In this document: positions 43,117 to 53,200 of the stretch, piece by piece
How positions within the stretch are numbered: position 1 is the first letter of the stretch
How the letters are laid out: the number at the start of each line of letters is the position of its first letter
Assembly (NCBI RefSeq): GCF_001684965.1
Contig: NZ_MAYG01000001.1
Span: 868,001 to 932,000, forward strand
Source: Chryseobacterium arthrosphaerae
GTDB taxonomy: Bacteria; Bacteroidota; Bacteroidia; Flavobacteriales; Weeksellaceae
Direction of reading: 5' to 3'
DNA: 64,000 nucleotides
Program-made: the position numbers and the translations under genes
Notes under the pieces: model-generated
The model's database searches: none
Told to the model about the DNA's origin: nothing
What the model saw: the letters and a program-made list of their open reading frames with translations, nothing else

Positions 43117-45072
43117 TTATAATTTTACTTTTTTATGAATAATTTTTCCGTTGGTAAGGGTCAGCTGTACCACATATACGCCGGATTCAAGGCTGGATGA
43201 TTCAAATACAGGCTTATTGATTTCCTGCTGAACAACCAGTGCACCTGAAATGCTGTAAATGCTGATATTTCTGATATCACTATTTGCTTTCACCTTAATC
43301 TGTCTGTTTTGCGTGAAGATATCTGTATTACTTTCTGTTATCTGATCTGATATTGCTTTCCTGAATTGGAGATTATAGAATGGGGTTGCCACTTCAAAAG
43401 TATAGTTTTTACCCTCCAGATCCTGCAGACTGATGCCTCCGGTTTCTCTGTACTGCTCATTGGAAACCGTTTTAACCAGATTTTTATTTTCGTCGAAAAT
43501 ATAGACTGCAGTAAGCTCTTCCTGATCAGTTTTTAACTTTAAAACCGCATTGTTCTCGGATTGTACGATTTCGTTTTCTGCAATCTCTTTGGGGGTAGCT
43601 TTGATGTAAGGAATTATTTTATTTTCATTGTTTTCCGATACTTTCAAAAGATAGACTCCGTCTTTCAAAGACGATAAACTTCGTTCACCGGCTGATCTTT
43701 TTTCTGTTTTTTCTTTATTAAAATCAGTGATTTCAAGCAGCTGCATATTTCCAAGATCCGGTTTGATCTGGGAAGAAGATAGAGTGGGTTCTTCAGTCGG
43801 AGTTGTTGCAACCTGCTTTCCAAAGATAGAACCTGCTATAGCCCACTGATTGAGCAGTCCGCCGCTTCTCAGGGTATTAAACTTGGCATTGGAAGCCAGG
43901 GTAAACGGTACAATGCCGCCTACATGGCCTATAGGTCCCCAGTAAAAAGAATCCAGCTTATATTTGTTCAGGTCCCACCACGGATAGTATCCCCGCTGAA
44001 CGTCAATCGTTTTAGAAGTATTTTCAGGTGGAATGGCCAGGTCTACTGTAGAATGCCCAAGCGTCATAGGAGTTTTATTGTACCAGTCGTAGACATCTTT
44101 AGGCTTCAGGCATTGTCTGAATTTATGGTTGGGATTATTGGTGACATCATTCACAAAATTAGTGGTGAATAGCTTTCTCCAGATCACAGGCCCCCAAAGC
44201 AGGCCTCCGTTGTCCTGTACTACATGATAGTTGTATCGATCCAGATACTCGGCAGAAATAACTTCTGAAATATCATTAGTATAGGCTTGATATCCTGTAT
44301 TATTGCAGCTGTGAAGAACATTGGCCAGAAATGAGCTGAACGGATAGATATCCTTTTCTAATACCCCTTTCTTTAAAGTTGTTTCCGACATATCATAAGG
44401 GCCGTCACCCATGTAGGCATATCTGAATTTTATATTGTCCGGGTTGGAAATACTTAATCTTTTGAGTGTAGACATGGCAGCGTGTGCCCCCTGCGAATAG
44501 CCGGCCAGAAAGTATTCATCATAACGCTTTACATTCAGTTGTGCCAAAGCTTTATTGGCAGCTGTAATGAAATCAATAGTGGCTCCGGCTTCTGTTGCGT
44601 AGTCTACATAAGGGTGAGTTCCTTCACCAGTACCCATCCCTACATAGTCAGGGGCCATTAAAATATAACCGTTCAGCACGTAAGAAAGCTCCACAACAAA
44701 TCCTGCAGTAAGGGCTCCTTTGAAATTGGAAGGAACATTATGCCTGCTGTCGGTAGTTCCGTGATCAGAGACAACGGTAGACAGCTTGAATCCTACATTG
44801 GGATACATCAGAAGTCCGGTAGCTTTTACAAGAACATTGTTTTCATTTTTGGTGTAGTACGTTATTTTATAGCCTTTCAACCCAACATTGAAACTATTGA
44901 GGTAACTTACAAAATCCGGTGCGTTCTGCTCACCCAGATTATTGGCAATGAAATTGACAACTCCCTGCGGGGTCAAATCCAGTTTCTGTTCAGCGCTTAC
45001 CAGATCCCCTGCCTGTTGGGCAAAATAGAAGGGAGCAGTAAGTCCTATTAAAAAAGTTGTGATTTTCTTCAT
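43117..45072 (-). CDS. T9SS-exported alpha/beta hydrolase (lipase-like)
   Basis: The ATG at 45072 gives a signal peptide (MKKITTFLIGLTAPFYFAQ). The body is an alpha/beta hydrolase like secretory lipases, with the nucleophile Ser in LAGYSQGAH and a late His in SFYWGPIGHVGG. The last 75 residues form a type A T9SS sorting domain (IYSISG, SLESGVYVVQLTLTNGK, HKKVKL). Export to the cell surface or medium through the gliding secretion system is expected. A promoter element TATTTTTG is at 45119-45126 on the minus strand. Confidence 0.85.
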   Translation of the reverse strand: MKKITTFLIGLTAPFYFAQQAGDLVSAEQKLDLTPQGVVNFIANNLGEQNAPDFVSYLNSFNVGLKGYKITYYTKNENNVLVKATGLLMYPNVGFKLSTVVSDHGTTDSRHNVPSNFKGALTAGFVVELSYVLNGYILMAPDYVGMGTGEGTHPYVDYATEAGATIDFITAANKALAQLNVKRYDEYFLAGYSQGAHAAMSTLKRLSISNPDNIKFRYAYMGDGPYDMSETTLKKGVLEKDIYPFSSFLANVLHSCNNTGYQAYTNDISEVISAEYLDRYNYHVVQDNGGLLWGPVIWRKLFTTNFVNDVTNNPNHKFRQCLKPKDVYDWYNKTPMTLGHSTVDLAIPPENTSKTIDVQRGYYPWWDLNKYKLDSFYWGPIGHVGGIVPFTLASNAKFNTLRSGGLLNQWAIAGSIFGKQVATTPTEEPTLSSSQIKPDLGNMQLLEITDFNKEKTEKRSAGERSLSSLKDGVYLLKVSENNENKIIPYIKATPKEIAENEIVQSENNAVLKLKTDQEELTAVYIFDENKNLVKTVSNEQYRETGGISLQDLEGKNYTFEVATPFYNLQFRKAISDQITESNTDIFTQNRQIKVKANSDIRNISIYSISGALVVQQEINKPVFESSSLESGVYVVQLTLTNGKIIHKKVKL

Positions 45073-45183
45073 GTAGTGAATTTTTATTAACGTCAAGGTA
45101 ATAACTTTATTAAATTCACAAAAATATTATGACATTAATAATTATTCATTGAATATCAATTCTCCGGAAAGTGAGTAAAATAA

Positions 45184-45211
45184 AAGAGTCTGATCCGAAG
45201 ACCAGACTCTT
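45184..45211 (-). terminator. Terminator of the acyl-CoA dehydrogenase
   Basis: AAGAGTCTG (45184-45192) pairs with CAGACTCTT (45203-45211). On the minus strand the stem ends in TTTTATTTTA. It is 21 bases beyond the stop codon. Confidence 0.85.
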
Positions 45212-45232
45212 GATGCTGTATTTTTCTTTTTC

Positions 45233-46411
45233 TTAGAAAGCGTTGATACCTGTAATGTCTAAACCGGTGATCAGTAAGTGAACGTCGTGAGTTCCTTCAT
45301 ACGTAATCACAGACTCCAGGTTGGCAGCGTGTCTCATCATCGGGAATTCACCCATGATTCCCATACCTCCAAGAATCTGTCTTGATTCTCTTGCGATGTC
45401 AATAGCCATTTTTACGTTGTTACGCTTAGCCATTGAGATTTGTGCAGGAGTTGCTTTATGATCATTCTTAAGGTTTCCTAACTGAAGGCATAATAACTGA
45501 GCTTTGGTGATCTCCGTTAAGAACTCAGCTAATTTTTTCTGTTGAAGCTGGTAAGAACCAATAGGTTTTCCAAACTGTTTTCTTTCTTTAGAATACTGAA
45601 CAGCTGTACAGTAACAGTCGATAGCCGCACCGATTACTCCCCATGAAATTCCATATCTTGCAGAATTCAGACAGGAAAGAGGTCCTTTCAGTCCAGTAAC
45701 CCCCGGAAGAAGGTTTTCTTTAGGTACCTTTACGTCATTGAATACCAGTTCCCCGGTTTTGGAAGCTCTTAAGCTCCATTTATTGTGTGTTTCCGGAGTT
45801 GTGAAGCCTTCCATTCCTCTTTCAACGATCAATCCCTGTACTTTTCCCTCCTCATTCTTTGCCCATACTACGGCAATATCGCAAAGAGGAGAGTTGGTGA
45901 TCCACATTTTAGCACCGTTCAAAAGATAATGATCACCCATATCTTTAAAATAGGTTTCCATAGAGCCCGGATCAGAACCGTGGTTAGGCTCAGTCAATCC
46001 AAAAGATCCTATCATTTCTCCTGCAGCAAGCTTAGGAAGATATTTCTTTTTCTGTTCTTCAGATCCAAATTCATTAATCGGGAACATGACCAGAGAGCTC
46101 TGTACTGAAGCAGCAGAACGTACTGCAGAATCTCCTCTTTCCAACTCCTGCATGATAAGACCGTAAGAAATCTGGTCTAATCCTGAACCACCATATTCAA
46201 CAGGAATATAAGGTCCTAAAGCCCCGATTTTCCCTAATTCTCTCATAAGGCCAGGAAGATCTGTATGATTTTGAGCTGCCTGATCAATCTGCGGCATTAC
46301 AAAACTTTCCACCCAGTCTCTTACAGATTGGCGGATCAGTTTGTGTTCTTCAGTAAGTAAAGCATCAATTCCATAATAATCAGGGATGCTTGTAAGAGGA
46401 TAATATGACAT
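45233..46411 (-). CDS. Acyl-CoA dehydrogenase, glutaryl-CoA dehydrogenase type
   Basis: This 392-residue FAD enzyme most resembles glutaryl-CoA dehydrogenases, which turn glutaryl-CoA into crotonyl-CoA in lysine and tryptophan breakdown. Supporting segments are RSAASVQSSLVMFPI, FGLTEPNHGSDPGSM, LNSARYGISWGV and the catalytic Glu in TYEGTHDVH. It stands alone between the T9SS hydrolase and the regulator gene. The substrate call rests on similarity of motifs only. Confidence 0.85.
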   Translation of the reverse strand: MSYYPLTSIPDYYGIDALLTEEHKLIRQSVRDWVESFVMPQIDQAAQNHTDLPGLMRELGKIGALGPYIPVEYGGSGLDQISYGLIMQELERGDSAVRSAASVQSSLVMFPINEFGSEEQKKKYLPKLAAGEMIGSFGLTEPNHGSDPGSMETYFKDMGDHYLLNGAKMWITNSPLCDIAVVWAKNEEGKVQGLIVERGMEGFTTPETHNKWSLRASKTGELVFNDVKVPKENLLPGVTGLKGPLSCLNSARYGISWGVIGAAIDCYCTAVQYSKERKQFGKPIGSYQLQQKKLAEFLTEITKAQLLCLQLGNLKNDHKATPAQISMAKRNNVKMAIDIARESRQILGGMGIMGEFPMMRHAANLESVITYEGTHDVHLLITGLDITGINAF

Positions 46412-46539
46412 GATTTTTTGATTTTGTTAAAAATAACATTTTTCGTGGTGTCTGGAAAATTTTTTTGAAAACTTATCTTTACGCTGGTTTTCAAAGAGAT
46501 AATGCATGATTTTCCTGTTTAATGGAGAAAATCTGTATT

Positions 46540-47328
46540 TTAAACCTCCTCATCATTGGAGATCGGGTACTGGTTGACAGCGTTGTGAACCTTGGTTTTG
46601 AATTTATACAGGTAGGGCGCTTTGTTGGCAGAGCCGTCGTAAAGCTTCTCCAGCCTGTCGAGAATATTTAAGCTTAAGATTTTTCTCTGGAAATTGTTTC
46701 TTCTGAATTTCTGCCCTAAAATGGTTTCGTAAAGAGCCTGAAGGTCTTTCATCGTAAACTTTTCCGGAAGCAGATTACTGGCTGCCACTTCCGTATTGAT
46801 GTTCATCCGCAGATATTCCAGGCCGGTTTCTATGATCCTGTCGTGGTCAAAAGCCATTTTAGGCAGTTTATTCACTTCAAACCATTCACAGCTTTCGTTG
46901 AAAGCATCAGGAAAAGTATCCGCTATTGAAAAATCAATAAGGCTGCAGTAGCCTACCGTGATGAATCTCTGAAAAATCCAGTGATCTTCCGGAACTTCTA
47001 TTCCTTTGTTTTTCAGAAGAATCTGATGTACATTGTTCTCGGTACGGTCTATTCTTCCGAAGGTATGAAACTGTTTTAAGAATAAATCTTTAAGATGCGT
47101 TCTTTCATACAAAACCCTTGCTGCAGCTTCACGAAGGTCTTCATCATTGAAAACAAAACCACCGGGAAGTGACCACAGGTCCAGATCATGATACTTGAGA
47201 AGCAGTACTTTCAGAATATTATTATGAAAGCCGAATATGGTGCAGTCTACCGAAATATGGGCTACGAAATCTTTGGTGTCAATAAGTTCCCGAAGTGTTT
47301 CTTTGCTTTTTGTGTCTTTGATTTTCAT
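46540..47328 (-). CDS. NrtR-like Nudix transcription regulator of the glucan locus
   Basis: The 262-residue protein has an N-terminal Nudix fold and a C-terminal winged helix, the layout of NrtR and the Bacteroides arabinose regulator AraR. The Nudix box is degenerate: after GGFVFNDE the usual REUxEE reads RVLYER, so two catalytic Glu residues are lost and it should bind, not cut, its ligand. The gene sits beside a sugar transporter and the SusC-GH genes, so it probably senses a sugar or sugar derivative and represses this locus. Its operator could be the palindrome at 48686-48698. Confidence 0.82.
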   Translation of the reverse strand: MKIKDTKSKETLRELIDTKDFVAHISVDCTIFGFHNNILKVLLLKYHDLDLWSLPGGFVFNDEDLREAAARVLYERTHLKDLFLKQFHTFGRIDRTENNVHQILLKNKGIEVPEDHWIFQRFITVGYCSLIDFSIADTFPDAFNESCEWFEVNKLPKMAFDHDRIIETGLEYLRMNINTEVAASNLLPEKFTMKDLQALYETILGQKFRRNNFQRKILSLNILDRLEKLYDGSANKAPYLYKFKTKVHNAVNQYPISNDEEV

Positions 47329-47351
47329 GGCAGTAAAAATAAAACTATTTT

Positions 47352-48539
47352 CTAAATTTTCCTTTTTGCGAGATTAAAATACACTAAACTAATCACAAAA
47401 AGAAGAATAATACAGGATAAAATATACAGCGGATAAAAGTTGAGCATCTGTTTTCCGAACAGTACAGCCATGATAATGGAGCTTACAGAACTGCCCAGGG
47501 AGGAGAAAATGACGATAAGGGAGGTGAAAAGATTGACTTTTTCTTTATCAACCTGTGCAATCATCTTTGAGTTGATAACAGGGTAGAGCGGCGAGAGGAA
47601 TAAGCCTATCACCGGAAATAAAAAAAGAATAAGCCTTGAATCTTCAGAGTCGAAATACTGTATACCTACAATGGTTATCAGCAAAAGGGTAATGAAAATC
47701 ATACAGGTAATATAATATCCAGGAAGTGAGAATCTTCTGATGATATTGGCCGTTACTGTTCTTCCTGCATAGGAAAACAGCGACAGGAAAGAAGTGGCCT
47801 GAAGCGCAAAAAAAGAATTTACCTTCAGATGGTTTTTATAGAAAGAAGGCAGCCATGAATTGAATCCCTGTTCCACAAAGACAATACAGAAGATCACTGC
47901 CAGAAATAATGCCACCGCCGGAGTGGTAAATCCTGAAAGCTCTGAGAAGATATTTTTATTTTCCAAAGGCTGGGCCTCTGAAATAGGGGCTTTTGAAAGA
48001 AGGAAAATGGTGATGGCAGACAAAACGGCGATCAGTAAAAAACCAAACTTCCAGAATTCGGAATACGGGCTGGAGATCAGCCACCCAAAGCCGGTATTCA
48101 CCACAAAAATTCCGATCATAAAAGAAGCTTCCACGCTGTTCATGGTCTTCGCCAGTGATTTTTCATCCGAAATATTATTCCTGATAATCCCAAAAACACA
48201 GATCTTTCCGATGGCAAAACAGGCCCCGATAATGGCAAACCACAGTTTGTAAAACCAGAAGACTTCAACAAACGGTAGAAGGCAGGAACAGACTCCAACA
48301 ATGGCCAGAGCCAGGATCAAAGCTTTTTTAGCTCCGGTTTTATTGATGAAACTTACGGCAAAAAGAGAAATAAAAGCAATAGGAAGATCTTTGAATGATT
48401 CCAGAAAGCCAAGTTCTCCGTAGGTGATATTAGCATCTGCAAGCTGCAGAATGATAAGTCCCATACAGTTTAAGACCATGGAAAAAATAAGAAAGGTCAA
48501 TTTGAGCGGAAGAGAAATTTTTGAAAGCCTGACAGTCAT
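47352..48539 (-). CDS. MFS sugar transporter (putative)
   Basis: The 395-residue protein has twelve predicted membrane helices and no signal peptide. It belongs to the major facilitator superfamily. The gene lies just upstream of the regulator gene and divergent from susC, so it probably moves glucose or a short glucan product across the inner membrane. Which one cannot be told. Confidence 0.8.
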   Translation of the reverse strand: MTVRLSKISLPLKLTFLIFSMVLNCMGLIILQLADANITYGELGFLESFKDLPIAFISLFAVSFINKTGAKKALILALAIVGVCSCLLPFVEVFWFYKLWFAIIGACFAIGKICVFGIIRNNISDEKSLAKTMNSVEASFMIGIFVVNTGFGWLISSPYSEFWKFGFLLIAVLSAITIFLLSKAPISEAQPLENKNIFSELSGFTTPAVALFLAVIFCIVFVEQGFNSWLPSFYKNHLKVNSFFALQATSFLSLFSYAGRTVTANIIRRFSLPGYYITCMIFITLLLITIVGIQYFDSEDSRLILFLFPVIGLFLSPLYPVINSKMIAQVDKEKVNLFTSLIVIFSSLGSSVSSIIMAVLFGKQMLNFYPLYILSCIILLFVISLVYFNLAKRKI

Positions 48540-48685
48540 TTTTGGGGATTAACTTGATTGAATATTTATAGGTTTTTATGAATTATTAATGCGAAGATAT
48601 AGCTTTTAACCCTCAGAAATAAAAGAAAATTTAAAATATTTATGAATGGAATGTTAATTAATTGAAAAAAAATATATTTTTATTG

Positions 48686-48698
48686 TCTCAATTTGAGA
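48686..48698. promoter_or_regulatory. Candidate operator palindrome in the transporter-susC gap
   Basis: TCTCAA T TTGAGA is a perfect 6+1+6 palindrome 18 bases before the susC start, within the divergent intergenic region. It is the only strong palindrome there apart from AT-only stretches. It could be the site of the NrtR-like regulator. Confidence 0.4.
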
Positions 48699-48716
48699 AT
48701 TAAACAATAACTGTAT

Positions 48717-51635
48717 ATGAATGTAAGAATATCAAGAAGCTTAGGAGCGGTTGCCGTCCTCTATTTTACGGCCAGCTTCAGTGCCCAGACCCAGAAGAAG
48801 GACACGCTTTCCAGGGAAAATAAAATAGACGAAATCGTAGTAATCGGTTATGGTACCCAGAAAAAAAGTAATGTAACCGGAGCTATTGCCAGTATTAAGG
48901 CCAGTGATATAGAAAATATTCCGGCCGGTAAACCCGAACAGGTATTACAGGGAAGAGCTGCAGGGGTTTCTGTAGTCACCAATTCCGGACAGCCTGGTGC
49001 GGCTGCCACGGTAAGGGTACGGGGGATTACCAGCTTCGGGGCGGGAAGTAACAGCCCTTTATGGGTGGTAGATGGTATCGTAGTGGATAACATCGGATGG
49101 CTGAATCAGTCTGATATAGAAAGTATTGAAGTACTGAAAGACGGTGCATCCTCTGCCATCTATGGAGTTTCTGCAGCCAAAGGGGTGATCCTGGTAACAA
49201 CAAAAAAAGGTAAAAAAGGAAAACTTACCCTTTCCTATAACGGATTCTATGGTTTTTCCAATGCTGCCAAAAAACTGGATCTTCTGGATGCCAGTCAATA
49301 TGCCAGAATTATTAATGAAGGTTTTGTGAATGACGGAGGCGCACCAAGATTTGCCAATCCCGATTCCTTCGGAAAAGGAACCAACTGGCAGGATACTATT
49401 TTCGGAACGGGAGAAAAAACTTCTCATGAGGTAAGCATCACCGGAGGAAATGATAAGTCAAGTTATTATACCTCATTCGGATATTTTGATCAGTCGGGGA
49501 TTGTCATGAGCGATATTTCTTATTACAAAAGAATAAACGGCAGATTCAACTCCAGTCATAAGGTAACGGATTACCTGACATTAGGGCAGACTTTTGCTTA
49601 TACCCATACAAAATCCCAGGGAGTAAGTGCCAATGAAGAATTCGGGGGACCGCTGGCCTCTGCTGTCAATCTGGATCCTATTACCCCGGAAGTGGTAACC
49701 AACTGGTCACAGGTAGATCCGAGCGGCTATACAAATCCCTATATTATCCGTGATCCCAATGGCAACCCTTATGGAATTTCAAGGTATGTAAATAATGAAA
49801 TGACGAATCCACGGGCTTTCCGTTCTATCCAGCAAGGGAATTACAGCTGGTCAGATGATTTTGTAGGAAACATATTTGCAGAGCTTAAGTTCCTTGATCA
49901 TTTCACTTTCAAAACCAGTCTGAATGGGAAGAAGTCATATTGGGGAAGCCGCACCTTTACTCCAAAATATTATTTAAGTCCCAACTACAGCAATACAAAT
50001 TTCAACAGCCTGAATAAGGTAGATGAAAATAAATTTGAGTGGAGTATGGAGAATACTTTAACCTATCAGAACAAAATCGGCGATCACAATTTTAATATTC
50101 TGGTAGGTCAGGGAGTATACCGTTATAACGTATCAGGAGGAACAAGCTTAACGTATAGTAATCTGCCTATAGAAAACTGGCAGGACGCTTCCTTTAACTT
50201 TGATATTTCTCAGGATAATATTACAGCAAAAGGATGGGACGGAATCCAGACCCGTAAAGCCTCTTACTTTGGAAGGATTATTTACGATTACGCAGATAAA
50301 TATTTATTTACAGGAACAATCCGTAGGGATGGTTCTTCAAAATTTGCAACCAATCAGCATTGGGGAACTTTCCCGTCTATGTCTTTGGGATGGAATGTAC
50401 ACAAGGAGAATTTCTGGCCGGAAAATAAAGTAGTCAACAGTATGAAGCTGAGAGGAGGTTACGGAGTGCTGGGAAATGATGAGATGGAAAACTTCAGATT
50501 TGCCAATTTTATGGTTTCAGGTAGCAATTACACCAATTCAGGAAATAATATCATCATCGGATATGCACCAAGTACGCTTGCCAATCCACACCTGAAATGG
50601 GAGCAGACCAGCCAGCTGAATATTGCAGCAGATTTTAAATTGTTCAACAACTTCACGCTTACGGCAGACTGGTATAAGAAGAAAACAACCGATATCCTGA
50701 GACAAATCAATATTCCGGGGTATGTGGGAGTTCCTAATTTACCATGGTCAAACGTAGGAGATATGCAGAATTCAGGACTTGAACTTGAGCTGGGATACAA
50801 AAAGAACTGGGAAGATTTCACCTTATCGGTGAATGCCAACTTTGCCACGATCAAAAACAAAGTACTGCGCTTAGAGGATGATATTGATTATTTCAACCTT
50901 GCTTCCTTCCAGACGATGGGGCCTGTATCAAGAGTGCAGGTAGGGCAGCCTTACGGATCATTCTATGGGCAGACCTATAGCGGTGTTTTCCAGAACCAGG
51001 CACAAGTTGACAGCTATGTGAATTCTAACGGGGAAAAATTATTACCGGATGCAAGACCTGGAGATTTCATCTGGCAGGACAACAACGGGGACGGTAAAAT
51101 TGATGAAAATGATAAAGTGAACCTGGGAAGTTCTATCCCAAAATATACATTCGGACTTACGGTTAATTTAACGTACAAAGATTTTGATTTTATGATGTTT
51201 GCACAGGGGCAGGCTGGTAACAAAATATTCCAGGGGCTGAGAAGATTAGACCTTCCCGATGCCAATTATCAGACAAGAATCCTGGATCGCTGGACAGGAG
51301 AGGGCTCTACCAACGATAATCCAAGGGTGACCCGAAATGACCCTAACCATAATTATTCATGGATGTCAAACTATTACCTTCAGAAAGGAGATTATGTGCG
51401 CCTGAAAATCGTTCAGGTGGGCTATACCCTTCCTAAGGACGTTACCAGCCGCTTTGGAATGAATAAAGTAAGACTGTATATCACCGGAGAGAATCTTCTG
51501 ACATTCACAAAATATACGGGATATGACCCGGAAATTGCAGGAAGAAACAATTCTGAGCAGGACATCATTGGAGTTGACAGAGCTTACTATCCACAGGCCA
51601 GAACTTTCATGCTTGGAGCCAATATTCAATTTTAA
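48717..51635 (+). CDS. SusC/RagA-type TonB-dependent outer-membrane transporter
   Basis: The 972-residue protein has a signal peptide (to about 24), then the TonB box region DEIVVIGYGTQKK, a plug domain with VLQGRAAGVSV and VRVRGITSFG, and a large beta-barrel that ends in NIQF. The beta-sandwich domain often present before the plug in SusC proteins is missing, so the plug starts directly. It imports oligosaccharides delivered by the SusD partner, which begins 12 bases downstream. Its glycan is inferred from the enzymes that follow. Confidence 0.93.
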   Translation: MNVRISRSLGAVAVLYFTASFSAQTQKKDTLSRENKIDEIVVIGYGTQKKSNVTGAIASIKASDIENIPAGKPEQVLQGRAAGVSVVTNSGQPGAAATVRVRGITSFGAGSNSPLWVVDGIVVDNIGWLNQSDIESIEVLKDGASSAIYGVSAAKGVILVTTKKGKKGKLTLSYNGFYGFSNAAKKLDLLDASQYARIINEGFVNDGGAPRFANPDSFGKGTNWQDTIFGTGEKTSHEVSITGGNDKSSYYTSFGYFDQSGIVMSDISYYKRINGRFNSSHKVTDYLTLGQTFAYTHTKSQGVSANEEFGGPLASAVNLDPITPEVVTNWSQVDPSGYTNPYIIRDPNGNPYGISRYVNNEMTNPRAFRSIQQGNYSWSDDFVGNIFAELKFLDHFTFKTSLNGKKSYWGSRTFTPKYYLSPNYSNTNFNSLNKVDENKFEWSMENTLTYQNKIGDHNFNILVGQGVYRYNVSGGTSLTYSNLPIENWQDASFNFDISQDNITAKGWDGIQTRKASYFGRIIYDYADKYLFTGTIRRDGSSKFATNQHWGTFPSMSLGWNVHKENFWPENKVVNSMKLRGGYGVLGNDEMENFRFANFMVSGSNYTNSGNNIIIGYAPSTLANPHLKWEQTSQLNIAADFKLFNNFTLTADWYKKKTTDILRQINIPGYVGVPNLPWSNVGDMQNSGLELELGYKKNWEDFTLSVNANFATIKNKVLRLEDDIDYFNLASFQTMGPVSRVQVGQPYGSFYGQTYSGVFQNQAQVDSYVNSNGEKLLPDARPGDFIWQDNNGDGKIDENDKVNLGSSIPKYTFGLTVNLTYKDFDFMMFAQGQAGNKIFQGLRRLDLPDANYQTRILDRWTGEGSTNDNPRVTRNDPNHNYSWMSNYYLQKGDYVRLKIVQVGYTLPKDVTSRFGMNKVRLYITGENLLTFTKYTGYDPEIAGRNNSEQDIIGVDRAYYPQARTFMLGANIQF

Positions 51636-51647
51636 TACGTAAATAAC

Positions 51648-53198
51648 ATGAAAAATAAGAGATTTATATATAAAGGACTTGCTGTAACATTGCTGGCAGG
51701 GTTAAGTTTAGGCAACATTGCCTGTAGTGGTTCCTATCTGGATGAAGTAGAAAATTCAGGAGCTTTTAAAACGGAAGAGTATTTTCAGAATGAAACGCAA
51801 TCATTTAGTGCATTGGTTTCCGTCTATGATGTTTTAAGGAAATATTCGGGAGGTTTCGAGAATACGGTGACTTTCTTTAATGCAGGATCTGATGATTTTT
51901 ATTCAGGAGGCGGAAATTCCAATGACGGAGCAGGTATTCAGGGAATCAATAATTATGCGATCAACCCTAATACAATGCCTGCAAGCTATTGGAGAGATTA
52001 TTATCAGGGGATTGCCCGTGCTACTCTTGTGATTGAAAGAGTTCCGGGAGCTTCTATGAATGAAAATATTAAAAAAAGATACATTGCTGAAGCAAAAGTG
52101 CTGCGTTCGCTGTACTATTTCGAACTTGTAAGAATGTTTGGAAATATTCCGCTGATCCTCAAAACAATAAAATATGATGACGACTACTGGAATATACCTC
52201 AGGCAAAACCAAGTGAGATCTACACCCAGATAGAAAATGATATTGTTGCTGCAATACCGGATCTGATGATGACGGCAAGCGGTAATGACAGGGGAAGAAT
52301 TACCCAGGGAACAGCCAAAGCGATATTGGGGAAAATCTATCTTTATGATAAAAAAATGCCCGAAGCAGCAGCCCAGTTGGCTGAAGTGAACGGTGCACCC
52401 GGTGGAACCAGCCAGTTCGGGTACAAACTTGTTGCGAACTACGCCGATTTGTTCAAGGTAGGGCCGGAAACGTCAGATCCTTATAAATTTTCTACAGAAT
52501 CTATCCTTGAAGTAATGCATACCAATAAAGGAAATTCTGACTGGGGATTCTGGGGACAGGGGAAAGATGAAGGAAACTCTATCAATGCAATGGTAGGACC
52601 CCGTTCTTATTCCCGGACAGATATTCCGGGTAATGATGCTCCGGATATCTATTCAGCCTGGGCATTCAATACGGTAACCGAGAACTTTGTTACTTTCATG
52701 GGAGCCGATCCCAGATTGGATGTAACGGTTTTTAATGCGAAAAAACTCGTAAGTGAAGGGAAAATCACGTACAGCCCGGCATTTGCAGATACCGGATATT
52801 TCCTGAAAAAGTATTTACCCACCAATGACCTCAGAAGTTCACTTCCCGGAGCTACAGAGCTGAATTTCAGACAGAATTATATTGCAATAAGACTGGCAGA
52901 TACCTATCTGATGGAAGCTGAAGCATTAGGAGGCGCAGGAGCAAGAGCACAGGCACTTTTGGATGCAGTACGGGCCAGAGTAGGCCTGCCGTCAGTTCCT
53001 GTTTCCCTTCAGGCCATTAAAGATGAAAGAAGGAGAGAGCTGGCGGGTGAAGGACACCGTTGGTTTGACCTCGTAAGATGGGGAGATGCACCTGCTAAAC
53101 TGGCATTCAAAGGATTTAAAGCCGGTAAAAATGAAATTTTGCCGATTCCGTTTAATGAGCTGCCCAATACGATCATGCATCAAAATCCGGGATATTAA
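51648..53198 (+). CDS. SusD/RagB-type glycan-binding lipoprotein
   Basis: The 516-residue protein has a lipobox ending at Cys26 (NIACSG) and the helical repeat fold of SusD: LRSLYYFELVRMFGNIPLI in the N-terminal half and the C-terminal signature DERRRELAGEGHRWFDLVRWG. It caps the SusC barrel and binds the substrate glycan. Only two bases separate it from the GH30 gene, so it is translated in series with the enzymes. Confidence 0.93.
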   Translation: MKNKRFIYKGLAVTLLAGLSLGNIACSGSYLDEVENSGAFKTEEYFQNETQSFSALVSVYDVLRKYSGGFENTVTFFNAGSDDFYSGGGNSNDGAGIQGINNYAINPNTMPASYWRDYYQGIARATLVIERVPGASMNENIKKRYIAEAKVLRSLYYFELVRMFGNIPLILKTIKYDDDYWNIPQAKPSEIYTQIENDIVAAIPDLMMTASGNDRGRITQGTAKAILGKIYLYDKKMPEAAAQLAEVNGAPGGTSQFGYKLVANYADLFKVGPETSDPYKFSTESILEVMHTNKGNSDWGFWGQGKDEGNSINAMVGPRSYSRTDIPGNDAPDIYSAWAFNTVTENFVTFMGADPRLDVTVFNAKKLVSEGKITYSPAFADTGYFLKKYLPTNDLRSSLPGATELNFRQNYIAIRLADTYLMEAEALGGAGARAQALLDAVRARVGLPSVPVSLQAIKDERRRELAGEGHRWFDLVRWGDAPAKLAFKGFKAGKNEILPIPFNELPNTIMHQNPGY

Positions 53199-53200
53199 AT

